64,000 nt of DNA from Methylococcaceae bacterium UBA6146 (GCA_002422395.1 DIUY01000012.1:244669-308668); one strand, 5' to 3'. Counted from the stretch's first letter, positions 47,520 to 56,213 are shown. Notes: generated by a model not told the origin, from the letters alone. Translations and numbers: made by a program.

Positions 47520-48047
47520 TCACATCGATTGTTTGAGCCACCCTAATATCCGTATCGGTAATGCTTGCTGCAAGGCGGCATGGGCCACGGCGCCAAGAGA
47601 GCGGGGCAGCGCGGCGGCGAACGGGTCATTTTGCAGCACAGGCGGGGCGATGCCAGCGGTTTCCGCCGCCACCGGCACCAGCACGGTGGTCTGGCCAGTG
47701 GTGACCGCGACATCCGTGGTGGCCAGATAGCCGGTTGAACCGGTGACAAAACGGGCGCCCGCACCGATGGTTTGCGCAGGGCCCGGGCTTAAGCTGACGG
47801 ACACCACGCCCCGCGCCGCTTGTGCCGGGAGCTTGGCAAAGCCAAAGCCGTTGTACACGGCGGTCGGTATGGCCTCTTTTAAGCCCAGCCACATTTGCTG
47901 GTACAGCTCTTCAATTTCAATGGCCGGTGATTCCATCAGCGTCCTGGCCACGGAGCCGACGGTAAAATCGGTGATCCGGCCTTGGGTCGCCTTGGCGTAA
48001 TTCATCATGGACGCGGCGATGGAGGCAAAATCTTTAATCTGGAACAT
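47520..48047 (-). CDS. Phage baseplate J-like protein, C-terminally truncated
   Basis: 175 residues. FASIAASMMNYAKATQGRITDFTVGSVARTLMESPAIEIEELY is the classic N-terminus of baseplate J/gp47 proteins of contractile tails, followed by the beta domain (AARGVVSVSLSPGPAQTIGAGA). Family members are usually above 300 residues; the C-terminal half is missing. Confidence 0.82.
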   Translation of the reverse strand: MFQIKDFASIAASMMNYAKATQGRITDFTVGSVARTLMESPAIEIEELYQQMWLGLKEAIPTAVYNGFGFAKLPAQAARGVVSVSLSPGPAQTIGAGARFVTGSTGYLATTDVAVTTGQTTVLVPVAAETAGIAPPVLQNDPFAAALPRSLGAVAHAALQQALPIRILGWLKQSM

Positions 48048-48103
48048 GGCTACCCTTGGCGCTTCTTTTAACTGGGCTTATTGTCCAGTCACGATGCTTT
48101 GGG

Positions 48104-48131
48104 CAAAAAAAAGCCCGCGCAGGGCGGGCTT
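48104..48131 (-). terminator. Rho-independent terminator, minus strand
   Basis: AAGCCCGC / GCGGGCTT stem followed, on the minus strand, by a run of eight or nine T. Lies 17 bases past the end of the ORF6C gene. Confidence 0.85.
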
Positions 48132-48147
48132 AGTGCGGGGCAGTTGC

Positions 48148-48777
48148 TTAACCGCTTAACTCGTTAAAAAACGCCTTTTCATTGGCCTCATAAACATATT
48201 CCGGCACTTTTATGGTCAGTTCTCTATAGCTTTTAAACGTAATGGCATCGCCATAAGCCTTACGCAAGGCTTTTTGTAATGCAGATTGGCTGACAATCAT
48301 CTCGCCGTCTTTTAAAAGCGGTTGTTTGGGCAGTAGCTTGCCTTGCAGCACTTTTATTTTGGTGTCGATGAGTTCGTTGATTTTAGTGCTTAGTGATAGT
48401 TCTGGCGCAGGCAGGGCTTGGACGCGCTCTTGGACGGCTTGCTCAAAGGCTTCCGTGGTTAGGGTCACTAAGTTATCTGCCGACAGCCGCGCAATCAAGG
48501 ACAGGCATTCCAATCGGGCCCCTTCGGGGATGCGTTTGTACGCGGGCGTTTTGTCGCCTTTCTCTTTTTTGACGCCAAAGTGCGTACCCAACGCGCTCCA
48601 CATCGAGATGACGAAACCGGCTTGTTTTTCGCGTGGCAATACGGCGGCGCGGTCTTGGATCAGTTGCTTGATTTCGTCCTGGGTGTCGGTGGTCAGGCAA
48701 CCGGGCAAGGCGAGTTGGGTTTTCTTACGGTTTACTGAGGAAGATATTGAAGATTTACTGGAGTTCATCCAGGACAT
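48148..48777 (-). CDS. ORF6C-like antirepressor C-terminal fragment
   Basis: 209 residues. The middle (DEIKQLIQDRAAVLPREKQAG, WSALGTHFGV, YKRIPEGARLECLSLI) has the pattern of the ORF6C domain that follows ANT or KilA-N domains in phage antirepressors. The usual N-terminal DNA-binding domain is absent; the first 20 residues are a Ser/Lys-rich junk-like start, so the gene is probably 5'-truncated. Confidence 0.6.
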   Translation of the reverse strand: MSWMNSSKSSISSSVNRKKTQLALPGCLTTDTQDEIKQLIQDRAAVLPREKQAGFVISMWSALGTHFGVKKEKGDKTPAYKRIPEGARLECLSLIARLSADNLVTLTTEAFEQAVQERVQALPAPELSLSTKINELIDTKIKVLQGKLLPKQPLLKDGEMIVSQSALQKALRKAYGDAITFKSYRELTIKVPEYVYEANEKAFFNELSG

Positions 48778-48864
48778 TAGAGGGAAAGGTATTTTCGATT
48801 AAAGATAACGAGGTTGCGGCGCAAGGCATACGCCCAAAAAGGCGCGGCTGTCAACAAGTGGCGG

Positions 48865-48893
48865 TTGCCAGCTATTAACAAATTTGTTATCAT
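48865..48893 (+). promoter_or_regulatory. Promoter and palindromic operator of the first HigBA locus
   Basis: TTGCCA (48865-48870), 17-base spacer and TATCAT (48888-48893). Inside the spacer and touching the -10 is the perfect 14-bp palindrome TAACAAATTTGTTA (48876-48889), a likely autoregulatory HigA site. Start codon at 48901. Confidence 0.6.
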
Positions 48894-48900
48894 GCTAGCC

Positions 48901-49234
48901 ATGAACTACACCATCACCTATTACAGCGAAGCCGTCGAGAACGATGTGCTTTCTCTTCCCGATACCTCTACTGGCGCGCTATTTCAGCTTGGCTGACAGG
49001 ATGATTTCGGTTGGTGCGAATCTTGGTGATCCACATACCGAAGCCTTTGGCGGCGGCTTGTTTGAATTGCGCTTGAAAGGCGCGGATGGTATTGCCCGCG
49101 TGTTTTACTGCACCTTGGTTGGCAAGCGTATCGTGATGCTGCACAGCTTTGTCAAAAAGACCCCAAAAACCCCGCCGAAAGAACGGCGGCTTGCCGAAAC
49201 CCGAATGAAGGAGGTCAAAAATGCGAACCCATGA
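48901..49234 (+). pseudogene. higB: HigB/Gp49-type toxin broken by a frameshift
   Basis: ATG 48901 begins NYTITYYSEAVENDVLSLPDT, then the frame is lost near 48961-48968; one base off the protein goes on (LLARYFSLADRMISVG ... LFELRLKGADGIARVFYC ... LHSFVKKTPKTPPKE), the conserved phage Gp49/HigB core. A one-base insertion restores the joint. The partner antitoxin is intact and overlaps the 3' end by 14 bases. Confidence 0.8.
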
Positions 49235-49508
49235 AGAACTGAAAGCCATTGCACTATCCAATCCCGAAGTCCGCGCCGAATACGAGCGCATCGAACGCGA
49301 AGAAATGCCCATGCTGGACATGATCCTTTCTGCCCGCCGCGAAACCGGATTGTCCCAGGCGCAGGTCGCCGAGCGTATGGGGACAAAAGCCTCGGCGGTG
49401 GCAAGGCTGGAAGCCTCGCTGGTGTCCGGCAAGCATTCCCCCAGCCTTGCCACCTTGCGTAAATACGCCAAGGCTTTAGGCAAACAGTTGGATGTTAGGC
49501 TGGTTTGA
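49221..49508 (+). CDS. higA: HigA-type antitoxin (XRE helix-turn-helix)
   Basis: 95 residues from ATG 49221 with a strong AAGGAGG site. HTH in SARRETGLSQAQVAERMGTKASAVARLEA. Normal length, intact although its toxin is broken. By family it both neutralises HigB and represses the operon. Confidence 0.87.
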   Translation: MRTHEELKAIALSNPEVRAEYERIEREEMPMLDMILSARRETGLSQAQVAERMGTKASAVARLEASLVSGKHSPSLATLRKYAKALGKQLDVRLV

Positions 49509-49528
49509 CCGTGCCGTAAGATTGAACC

Positions 49529-49577
49529 ATGACCGATAAAATTAAAATCGCCGATTTGCCCGAATTCGACATCACCG
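49529..49577 (+). pseudogene. N-terminal scrap of a second antitoxin
   Basis: From ATG 49529 the first 16 codons read MTDKIKIADLPEFDIT, the typical start of HigA-like 'probable addiction module antidote' proteins. The frame then enters the terminator hairpin of the opposite strand, so the gene was cut here. Confidence 0.55.
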
Positions 49578-49580
49578 GGC

Positions 49581-49606
49581 AAAAAAAAGCCCGCGCTAGG
49601 CGGGCT
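49581..49606 (-). terminator. Rho-independent terminator after the tail tube gene
   Basis: AGCCCGC / GCGGGCT stem followed on the minus strand by eight T. Nearly the same hairpin as at 48104-48131. Confidence 0.85.
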
Positions 49607-49634
49607 ATGCAGTGGGGTGGCGGTAAAAGTAAAC

Positions 49635-50060
49635 TTATAATCCGGTGCCGCTGATCGACAACGCCATGAAATTGACGTTTGCCATGACAATGGCGTTCTT
49701 GCGGATTTCCACGTCGCCTGAGGCGAAGGAACAGCCGCCGATCTTGCGGAGCAAGTCCTTGGTCGTCTTGTCGATGATCAAAATGTCAAAAACGCGGCCT
49801 TTCAGCGCGTCATCGGCGTTGGCGTAAACCAAGCCCGCCTTGCGCATGGCCTCGTTGCGCAAGACCATTTTGGACACCTGCGCCTGATACCGCGCCATGG
49901 TCGGCACGTATTCCAAGGGCGCAATATCGCCGATGCCGTTGGCGGGTTCCGGCGAATAGTCCTCGGACGCCCGGATGCTCTGCACCAAGCCCACGGTGAT
50001 GCCGTCGAACGTCAGGACAATCCGGTTGCCTGACTGGGTGATTAAGTTCTCTGTAGCCAT
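49635..50060 (-). CDS. Phage tail tube protein-like
   Basis: 141 residues. Follows the sheath gene by 15 bases. It starts MATENLITQSGNRIVLTFDG, contains a beta-rich core and has the length usual for contractile-tail tube proteins. Assignment rests largely on gene order, with a compatible sequence pattern. Confidence 0.6.
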   Translation of the reverse strand: MATENLITQSGNRIVLTFDGITVGLVQSIRASEDYSPEPANGIGDIAPLEYVPTMARYQAQVSKMVLRNEAMRKAGLVYANADDALKGRVFDILIIDKTTKDLLRKIGGCSFASGDVEIRKNAIVMANVNFMALSISGTGL

Positions 50061-50075
50061 GGTAGCTGCTCCTTA

Positions 50076-51554
50076 TTAAACGGTTCCGGCGCCTTGGTAG
50101 GGCGCGGTGTGGATGACAATGCCGATGTAGTTGGCGGGGACGACCGGAGACGCCTGGAATTCAACGGTCATCCAATCGGTGCCCTGCGTGACGGTGACGC
50201 CCTGGAAGGCGGGGTTGTCATCGTCGCCAATCAAAATGCCCTCGCCTTCCGGCTCAGGGGTCGCCAATTGTTTCAGCCGTGCTTCAACACGGGCTTTCAG
50301 TTCCAGCGGCAAATAAGGGGTGTTCTTTTGGCCGCGCAGCTCATCGGCGACCTTGCGGATTTCCTTGGACAGGTAATCGGTTGCCGCACCGACGGACATT
50401 TCATTCTGATTGAAATTGTAGGTGCCATCCTCGTCATAACTGACCGCCGTCGTGATGGACTGCAAAATCCGAAATTCGTTGTCATACGTGCGCCATGGCA
50501 CCAACACGCCGCCGTCAATAAGCGGGTCTGTTTCGGTCGGGTTCAGCAACCAACGCTGCATCCCCGTGCAGTGGATGCGCTTATTGGTCAACGGCTCGCC
50601 CGGCCTTACGCCGCACATCATGCCGCCCACCAACGCGGCGGTGACGTAGGGCGGGTAGAAGGTGTTCTTGCCGCTGTCATTGCGGTCATAAATGCCCAGA
50701 TGCACCAGCGACACCCGGTTGCTGCGCAACGTGTCGGCGTAATTGATGGCGTTCAGGTCGAGCGTCCCGTCGGTGTTGTCGCTTTTGCCGACAACCGCGC
50801 GGCGCTCCATGTTGACCGTGTCGCTCATGAACACGCAGTGTTCCTTGACCATCTCATGCACCGTGTCGCTTCCGCTTAACGGCACAACCCAATCCACGTC
50901 AAACCGCTGGAGCAGGTCAATCCCCGTTTGCCAGTCGGTGTTGGTGGCGTCCAGCACATCCGTATAGACCAGCGCCGTGTTGCCGATGTTGGCCAAGTCT
51001 TTGAACGCGCCCGGCTGCTTTTCGGCGGTGACGCCCTGGAGCTGGTTAATGGCCTTCGCCATAGCCATGACATCGGCCCTAAAGTGGTGGGTGGCGGTCT
51101 TTATGTCCTGTGCGGAAACGGCGTCCAAGGTGGTGGCCGCCGTTCTTTTGTTCTCGCCCAGCACCGCCGCCGTCAGGCCGGTGATAGTGTTTAGTTTGTT
51201 GACCAACGCCCCAACGGTGGGGTAGGTGGTGAACAGCAAGTCGGTTGATTGCGCGTCCACCGTAACCGTCAGCTTGGTGCTGGTGACGGTGGCGGTTGCG
51301 GCCGTGGCCGCACCGGCATATTGCAGCCTAAACAACCGCTGGATAACCCTGTCTTTAACCAACTTTTGGCCGCTTGGCAGGGTTACCGTGACCTTTTTGG
51401 AAGAAAAGGATAGGCTGGTCAAGGCGCCGGTTTCAATTTTGATGGAGATGGCCGCGCCTTTGGGGCCCAAATAGTTTTGGTCGGCAAAAACCTTGATGGC
51501 GTCCAGCGCCGTGGGCGCGGTGGTGTCCTTCAACATCAATTCGGCGGGTGACAT
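50076..51554 (-). CDS. Contractile tail sheath protein, 5'-truncated
   Basis: 492 residues from ATG 51554. The frame continues upstream to about 51640 (KKAIQKAFNPSPDTGGPAEI ... FVNVNPVT), reading as native sheath sequence, so the true N-terminus has been lost where it meets the MuF-like gene. The C-terminal part (YPPYVTAALVGGMMCGVRPGEPLTNK, MTVEFQASPVVPANYI) fits tail-sheath proteins. Confidence 0.72.
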   Translation of the reverse strand: MSPAELMLKDTTAPTALDAIKVFADQNYLGPKGAAISIKIETGALTSLSFSSKKVTVTLPSGQKLVKDRVIQRLFRLQYAGAATAATATVTSTKLTVTVDAQSTDLLFTTYPTVGALVNKLNTITGLTAAVLGENKRTAATTLDAVSAQDIKTATHHFRADVMAMAKAINQLQGVTAEKQPGAFKDLANIGNTALVYTDVLDATNTDWQTGIDLLQRFDVDWVVPLSGSDTVHEMVKEHCVFMSDTVNMERRAVVGKSDNTDGTLDLNAINYADTLRSNRVSLVHLGIYDRNDSGKNTFYPPYVTAALVGGMMCGVRPGEPLTNKRIHCTGMQRWLLNPTETDPLIDGGVLVPWRTYDNEFRILQSITTAVSYDEDGTYNFNQNEMSVGAATDYLSKEIRKVADELRGQKNTPYLPLELKARVEARLKQLATPEPEGEGILIGDDDNPAFQGVTVTQGTDWMTVEFQASPVVPANYIGIVIHTAPYQGAGTV

Positions 51555-52606
51555 CGTGACCGGATTGACGTTGACAAAAATGATTTCCGCCGGGCCGCCG
51601 GTGTCGGGGGACGGGTTGAACGCTTTTTGGATGGCTTTCTTGACACCAGGCCGTTTTCAGTGCGCTTGTTTTTGGCTTGGGAGCGGCCAATATTGGTTTT
51701 GCCTTCCCAGATTTCGGTGTGGCCGTCTTTTCCGGTTTTGTCGGGGGCGGCCACCGTCATGATTTGCCCGTTGATTTTCCGGCAAAAGGAACATGCGCCC
51801 CGGTATTGCTCGATACGCTTTAAGCGAGTGCCGGGCGGGGTGGCGGACACCAAGCCTTGCAGCGCCATTTCACCGGCTTCGGTGATGGCAATGCGCCGCC
51901 AATCGCGGTTTAGCGTGGCGAACTTGTCAAACAACGTTTGCTGGAGCTTTGCCACGGTGGCGGCGGGGTCACCGGCGGTTTTCTTCACCTGCCAGTCCAT
52001 TAGCGTGTTTTGCAAGGCCCGGCGGGTGTCATCGGCCAACGCCACCACATTTTCAGCCGCCCGCGCCGCGCCGTACTGCACCATGGCTTGGCCGGTTTCC
52101 GATAGCCGCAACGCGGTGGCAATGCCGTCCAGCGTGGACGGCATTGCGTTATGAAGCCGGGCCAATTGCGCTTGTGGAATGGCGGCATCACTGTTTTGCG
52201 CTTGCCATTGTGACTGCGCCGCACCTAATGCCAAGTTTTGCGCCGCATAGCTCAGGGCTTCGTCAATCAATGCGCCTTCCGGCATGTGCCGGTAAACCAA
52301 GAGCTTGACCAGCAGGCCGTAATCGTTGCCGGTGAAGGCTTCAATCGGCAGGCCGGACAGGTAGGCGTCAATGGCGTCCGCTTGTGCTTGCGTCCATTGT
52401 GGCAAATACAACCATTGGGCGGGCGGCGCGGGCAAGGCGGCATGGCCGGTGAATTTCTGCCCGGTTAACCAAGCGTCCAGGTCTTGCCGGATCGCCGACA
52501 ACCGGAACATGCCCGATTCGGTGAAAGCTTCAACGCCGTCACGGATGAACGGGTTTTCGTGTGGTTCGAAAATGTCGTGTTGGCCGTCGGGGTGGGCTTT
52601 GTGCAA
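51536..52606 (-). CDS. MuF-like phage head morphogenesis protein, 3' end fused to sheath DNA
   Basis: 356 residues. The SPP1-gp7/MuF C-terminal signature is clear: RDWRRIAITEAGEMALQGLV, then RLKRIEQYRGACSFCRKING and EIWEGKTNIGRS. After ENGLVSR (near 51640-51650) the frame runs through sheath DNA in the wrong register. The frame also stays open upstream of ATG 52606 (LAKAFFDHECAHETDLLH), into the end of portal, so the 5' border is disturbed too. MuF joins the portal in the head and is ejected or helps packaging. Confidence 0.75.
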   Translation of the reverse strand: MHKAHPDGQHDIFEPHENPFIRDGVEAFTESGMFRLSAIRQDLDAWLTGQKFTGHAALPAPPAQWLYLPQWTQAQADAIDAYLSGLPIEAFTGNDYGLLVKLLVYRHMPEGALIDEALSYAAQNLALGAAQSQWQAQNSDAAIPQAQLARLHNAMPSTLDGIATALRLSETGQAMVQYGAARAAENVVALADDTRRALQNTLMDWQVKKTAGDPAATVAKLQQTLFDKFATLNRDWRRIAITEAGEMALQGLVSATPPGTRLKRIEQYRGACSFCRKINGQIMTVAAPDKTGKDGHTEIWEGKTNIGRSQAKNKRTENGLVSRKPSKKRSTRPPTPAARRKSFLSTSIRSRCHPPN

Positions 52607-52634
52607 AAGGTCTGTTTCATGGGCGCATTCGTGA

Positions 52635-53670
52635 TCAAAAAACGCTTTGGCCAGGCTTTCTTGTGGCGAACATTATTTCGTTGAAGTCCACGCCAAACTT
52701 TTCAAACGACACTTTGGAATCTTGATTGGGCGACCATAAAAACGGAATGGCGAAAGCGTTGTCCACGCCATGCACCATCGACTGCCAGTACATTTTGAAG
52801 GCTTCGATGTCCTGTGGCTGATATTGCCCGGACATGTGCAACACCCCTTTGAGGATGCTGTTCTTGTCAAAGATATTGTTGTTGAGCGCCATGGCGTTCA
52901 AAAAGCCGGTGACCACGCGCACCAGCAACTCAGTCTCAGGCATCCCGTATCCGCATGACAGCACATCGCTACGCGGGTTGCGCGGCTCGTAAATCAGATC
53001 GTCATGGCCGTAAACCGTGCGCACCAGGCCGCCCACCACTTGCACGGCGAAAAGGTCGGGGTCGTTGTTGTAGCCGGTTTCCGGGCATAACCGGATGGTG
53101 GCCCCGTCCACGGCGTAAAAGCCCGCCAAGCCCATTTGTTTGTCATTGCGGCGTTCGGTCTCGATGGCCACGGAATCCAATATCAGGCTATCGCGCACCA
53201 CCTTGGGCATCAATTGGGCAAACGTGTCCCGGCCTAACTTGCGGTGTTGCCGGGCGTTAAATTCAAACCCGCAATTGGACACAAACCGGCCCAGCAAATC
53301 CAGCTTGGCATGTTCGCCCCCAGTGATTTCATGCTTGCGGTCAATATGGCGGATCTCAAAACTGGGCAGGCTATTATCGGATTCGCTTTTGCGGCAAAAC
53401 CGCGAAACCTGCCTGGCGCGGGTGTTGATGACGGCATTTAACACAGGCGTTTGCGCGGCCATTTGCCGCAAGGCTAGGGTAGGGGGATAATGCCGGGTCG
53501 ATGGCTTTTGCCAAAGGGTTGGCGTTGGCATATTGCCCGATCAATGCCGCCATGGTGTCCATCGGCAATAATTCCGACACGCCGGGGAGGTGGCCAACGT
53601 GCAGCGCACTGAGCGCGTCAGCGCGTTCATCAGCGGGCGCATGGGTGTTAAAGGCGGTTTTAGTGTCCAT
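52635..53670 (-). pseudogene. Phage portal protein, frameshifted
   Basis: ATG at 53670 opens a frame (VGHLPGVSELLPMDTMAALIGQ) that is lost near 53471-53487 and continues one register off as TLALRQMAAQTPVLNAVINTR ... VVRDSLILDSVAIETERRND ... GYGMPETELLVRVVTGFLNA ... FGVDFNEIMF. This is the core of a phage portal protein. The C-terminus ends abruptly and overlaps the MuF frame. Confidence 0.72.
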
Positions 53671-53939
53671 GTTCTACTAGGCAGGGCTGTGTAGTCCCGC
53701 CTAGTATCGTGTCACGATTTGGGAGGTGGTGATTGTATGTCCGGCTTAATTAAGGTTTGCCATTACAACCTGTTCAAAGGCGCGATAGTTTTTGCGGTAA
53801 CGAGGTCATTGGCCGTCCAAAAAGTCAGAAATAAGGTCATAGACAGGTGTTAGACGACAATTTCTAACACCTTGATAGTTTAACTAATTGTTTTATAATA
53901 AAAAAACTACGGTGTTAGACGTTGGACCTTATAGGTTAT
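53671..53939. other. Intergenic region with repeated TGTTAGACG motifs
   Basis: No gene. The element GTGTTAGACG and its reverse CTAACACC recur several times between 53845 and 53920 and again within the antirepressor 3' end (TGTCTAACGC). Possibly regulatory or replication repeats; not iteron-like enough to call an origin. Confidence 0.35.
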
Positions 53940-55102
53940 TTATTTTTCTATAATATCTCTAAAACTAGTAAATTCTTGTCTAACGCCTAACCCTTGCAAT
54001 AACCATTTGATTTTAAAAGTTTTAATGGCCTCAAAGGCGTTAAGCAAGGCATCTAACGCCTGTCTAACGCATTTGAAAAAACCTTTTAATATTAAACGGT
54101 TAAAAACAGCAAGAAGGTAGATGTGTTTGCCGCCTTGCAAAGTTAAAGCCATTTCACTCATACTGCCCCCCTTAACAAACTTGCCAAACACCAGCCGCTT
54201 AGCTATTTGGCCTGACGGCATTTTCACCGACACGCGCACCAGATCGCCGTCATCAATCAGTTGGTTGACCAGTTCGTCCCGTTTATCTTTGGGTAGTTTT
54301 TTAAACGGGCGGCAATAGTTTTGCAGATACGCTTCTTTTAACCCCTCCTGCCCAAACCGCATCACCGCCTCCAGCACCGACTGGCGATTTTGGTCGGTTG
54401 CCGTTGCGCCCAACCTCGGCGCTGGGGCGTCATCGTCACGTCCGTACCAGCTCATGCCTGTTTCTTGCTCCAGCGTATGCACGGCATCCAATGCTGTGGC
54501 GAGCCGGGCAGTCAGACGCCATAGCGTGTTACGGTGGACGATAACCAGTTTGCTGTCGGGCAATTCAATGGTCTGGATGAGGTGCAGCAAATCTTCGTTG
54601 ACCTTGCCTTGGCCGAATTTCTTGACTGCTTCGCGCAGTTGCGCCTTGTTGTGTTCGTAATGGCGCAGGCTCATCGCCATTGCGCGGGTTTCGATGGCCG
54701 CCACCACTTCCGGCGAGTCTTCTGCTGGGGGTATGGCTTTTTGTTTGGGTGCGGGCAGTTTGCCTTGAACAGATTGCGTTTGTGCTACCCGTTCCATCTC
54801 CAAAAAATACCGGCGTATCTGACGGCCTTTTTCGTTGCGTTCGATCATGCCGAGTTCTTTCGCATGTCGAGGGTGAGGTGGTAGTCGGTGCGGCGCTTGC
54901 CAGCACGACCATCAGACCTATTTGACAAAATTATCAAATAGTCTTGGTTTTCGATAAAACCATAATCTTCAATGCGGTTTTTTATCCAATTGGCAAATTC
55001 TTGGGCAGATTCCAAAAATATATGAAGCAAACGCGCATCAACGAGTTCTACAGGTGTGCCGGACAGTTCGCCAGCGAAGACGGGTATTAATTGGGTGTTC
55101 AT
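53940..55102 (-). pseudogene. AntA/AntB-type phage antirepressor, frameshifted
   Basis: From ATG at 55102 the AntA domain reads VELVDARLLHIFLESAQEFA ... WIKNRIEDYGFIENQDYLI ... TDYHLTLDM, then a missing base near 54862-54866 leads to a premature stop; one register off it continues AKELGMIERNEKGRQIRRYFLEMER, the conserved end of AntA, into a 300-residue frame with a winged-helix-like part (about NRQSVLEAVMRFGQEGLKEA). AntA/AntB proteins relieve prophage repression. The C4-like leader RNA upstream supports the call. Confidence 0.78.
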
Positions 55103-55149
55103 GGTTGCAGTTCCTGTAAGCAGGTTATAAACCCGCCACCGAACGAGAT

Positions 55150-55252
55150 CAATCATAGGGCGGCGGACTGAGCGAAGTTGGTCTACCGGAACTGCGGCGC
55201 CGGCCAGCCTTGCGGCTGCTCCGCCCAGCCCACCATAACTGGAGGCTGTGCA
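55150..55252 (-). ncRNA. C4-like antisense RNA in the antirepressor leader
   Basis: On the minus strand the leader has the conserved look of P1/P7 C4 and P4 CI RNAs: CCAGTTATGGTGGGCTGG, GCAGCCGCAAGGCTGGCCGG and CCGCCGCCC blocks, lying between a terminator and the ant start codon. The overlapping peptide frame (55447 to 55103, with YGGLGGAAARLAGAAVP) is the 'Ash/ICD-like' leader often annotated there. In P1 the C4 RNA silences ant translation by pairing with its leader. Confidence 0.65.
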
Positions 55253-55260
55253 ATAGGCAC

Positions 55261-55284
55261 AAAAAAACCGCAAAGGGTTGCGGC
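55261..55284 (-). terminator. Intrinsic terminator upstream of the C4-like RNA
   Basis: CCGCAA / TTGCGG stem followed on the minus strand by seven T, enclosed in an outer GGCACA/TGTGCC pair. It would insulate or attenuate transcription into the C4/ant region. Confidence 0.7.
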
Positions 55285-55386
55285 TGTGCCTCAGTAATTC
55301 AGGAGACCAATCCCGCCTGCCCAATGTGGGGCAGTTGGATAACTGCATAGTCCAGAGCAACGGTACTGTCAACCCGCGTATTAAAT

Positions 55387-55414
55387 TTGACACTATACGG
55401 GATTCCCGTACAAT
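55387..55414 (+). promoter_or_regulatory. Promoter and operator of the second HigBA locus
   Basis: TTGACA (55387-55392), 16-base spacer, TACAAT (55409-55414). The spacer contains a perfect inverted repeat TACGGG-ATT-CCCGTA (55396-55410) that overlaps the -10, an obvious site for autorepression by the HigA partner. The -10 covers the ATG at 55413, so ATG 55422 is the start. Confidence 0.75.
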
Positions 55415-55421
55415 GCCTTTC

Positions 55422-55718
55422 ATGCGAACCGTTATTGAAACCCCCACTTTTCAAAAACAGGCCGAAAAAATCTGGTCGGAAGATGAGCGTATGGCGTTTA
55501 TCGCCTGGATTGCCGAGCATCCCACGGCAGGCGATGTCATCCCAGGCGCGGACGGTGCGCGTAAAGTCCGCTGGTCGGTGGCGGGCAAAGGCAAGCGCGG
55601 CGGTGTCCGCGTGATTTATTTCAACTTGACTGAGCAAGGCACGGTGGTGCTGGTCACGCTGTACCCAAAGGCGGATCAGGCCAACATCCAAGCCAGTGAC
55701 ATCAAAAAGGCGGTGTGA
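55422..55718 (+). CDS. higB: HigB/RelE-like toxin
   Basis: 98 residues from ATG 55422. RTVIETPTFQKQAEKIWSED, VRWSVAGKGKRGGVRVIYFN and LVTLYPKADQANI are typical of the HigB2/RelE-like family (mRNA interferase, ribosome-dependent). Intact. It ends one base before the antitoxin start. Confidence 0.87.
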   Translation: MRTVIETPTFQKQAEKIWSEDERMAFIAWIAEHPTAGDVIPGADGARKVRWSVAGKGKRGGVRVIYFNLTEQGTVVLVTLYPKADQANIQASDIKKAV

Positions 55719-55719
55719 C

Positions 55720-56028
55720 ATGGACATTGAAAAAATAGCGCAGGCGATTGAGGCCGATGCGGGCATGGCGCTGGATGACCTCCGGCAAGGGCTGGCTGAA
55801 ATGCAGGCAGGTAGTGGCAGGGTAACCACGGCTGAGCAGCTTTTAGTCCGTTCAGCCCGCGCCAAAACCGGCTTGTCGCAACAGGCGTTTGCCGAACGCA
55901 TCCTGACCCCGGTGGCCACGCTGCGCGATTGGGAGCAAGGCCGTTTCGCCCCGCCGGGCGGTGTGCTGTGCCTGTTAAAGCTCATCGGTAACCACCCGGA
56001 TTTGATCGGTGAACTAGAAGCGGCGTAG
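55720..56028 (+). CDS. higA: HigA-type antitoxin (XRE family)
   Basis: 102 residues. HTH in ARAKTGLSQQAFAERILTPV ATLRDWEQGR region with the characteristic LRDWEQGRFAPP of HigA2-like antitoxins. Forms an intact operon with the toxin; together they would stabilise this island. Confidence 0.88.
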   Translation: MDIEKIAQAIEADAGMALDDLRQGLAEMQAGSGRVTTAEQLLVRSARAKTGLSQQAFAERILTPVATLRDWEQGRFAPPGGVLCLLKLIGNHPDLIGELEAA

Positions 56029-56213
56029 TCCTGTTTCATCGCGGCTGTCAATATCATGTCGTTTCGCAAGCCTCTCAAGTAAGTTATCCTTAAGTCGTTG
56101 ATTTTTATTAATCCGCACCAACCCAATTGTTTGGCGAAAACGCGGATTGGAGGCTCTGACTTACTGCCCGATGCTTGGTGCGGCATTCGCAGCTAGTTTG
56201 CCCAACAAGCCGG
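56029..56213. other. Short spacer between HigA and the terminase-like gene
   Basis: No gene seen. Convergent transcripts meet here. Confidence 0.4.

Noticed and set aside
50094..50879. Long plus-strand ORF opposite the tail sheath gene
   Set aside because: Arg/His/Val-rich antisense shadow of a GC-rich phage gene; no family resemblance.
53840..54070. Plasmid origin with TGTTAGACG iterons
   Set aside because: Repeats are irregular in spacing and orientation, and no initiator gene adjoins them.
55103..55447. Separate protein-coding gene upstream of the antirepressor
   Set aside because: It overlaps the C4-like RNA and terminator on the same strand; it is at most an Ash/ICD-type leader peptide.
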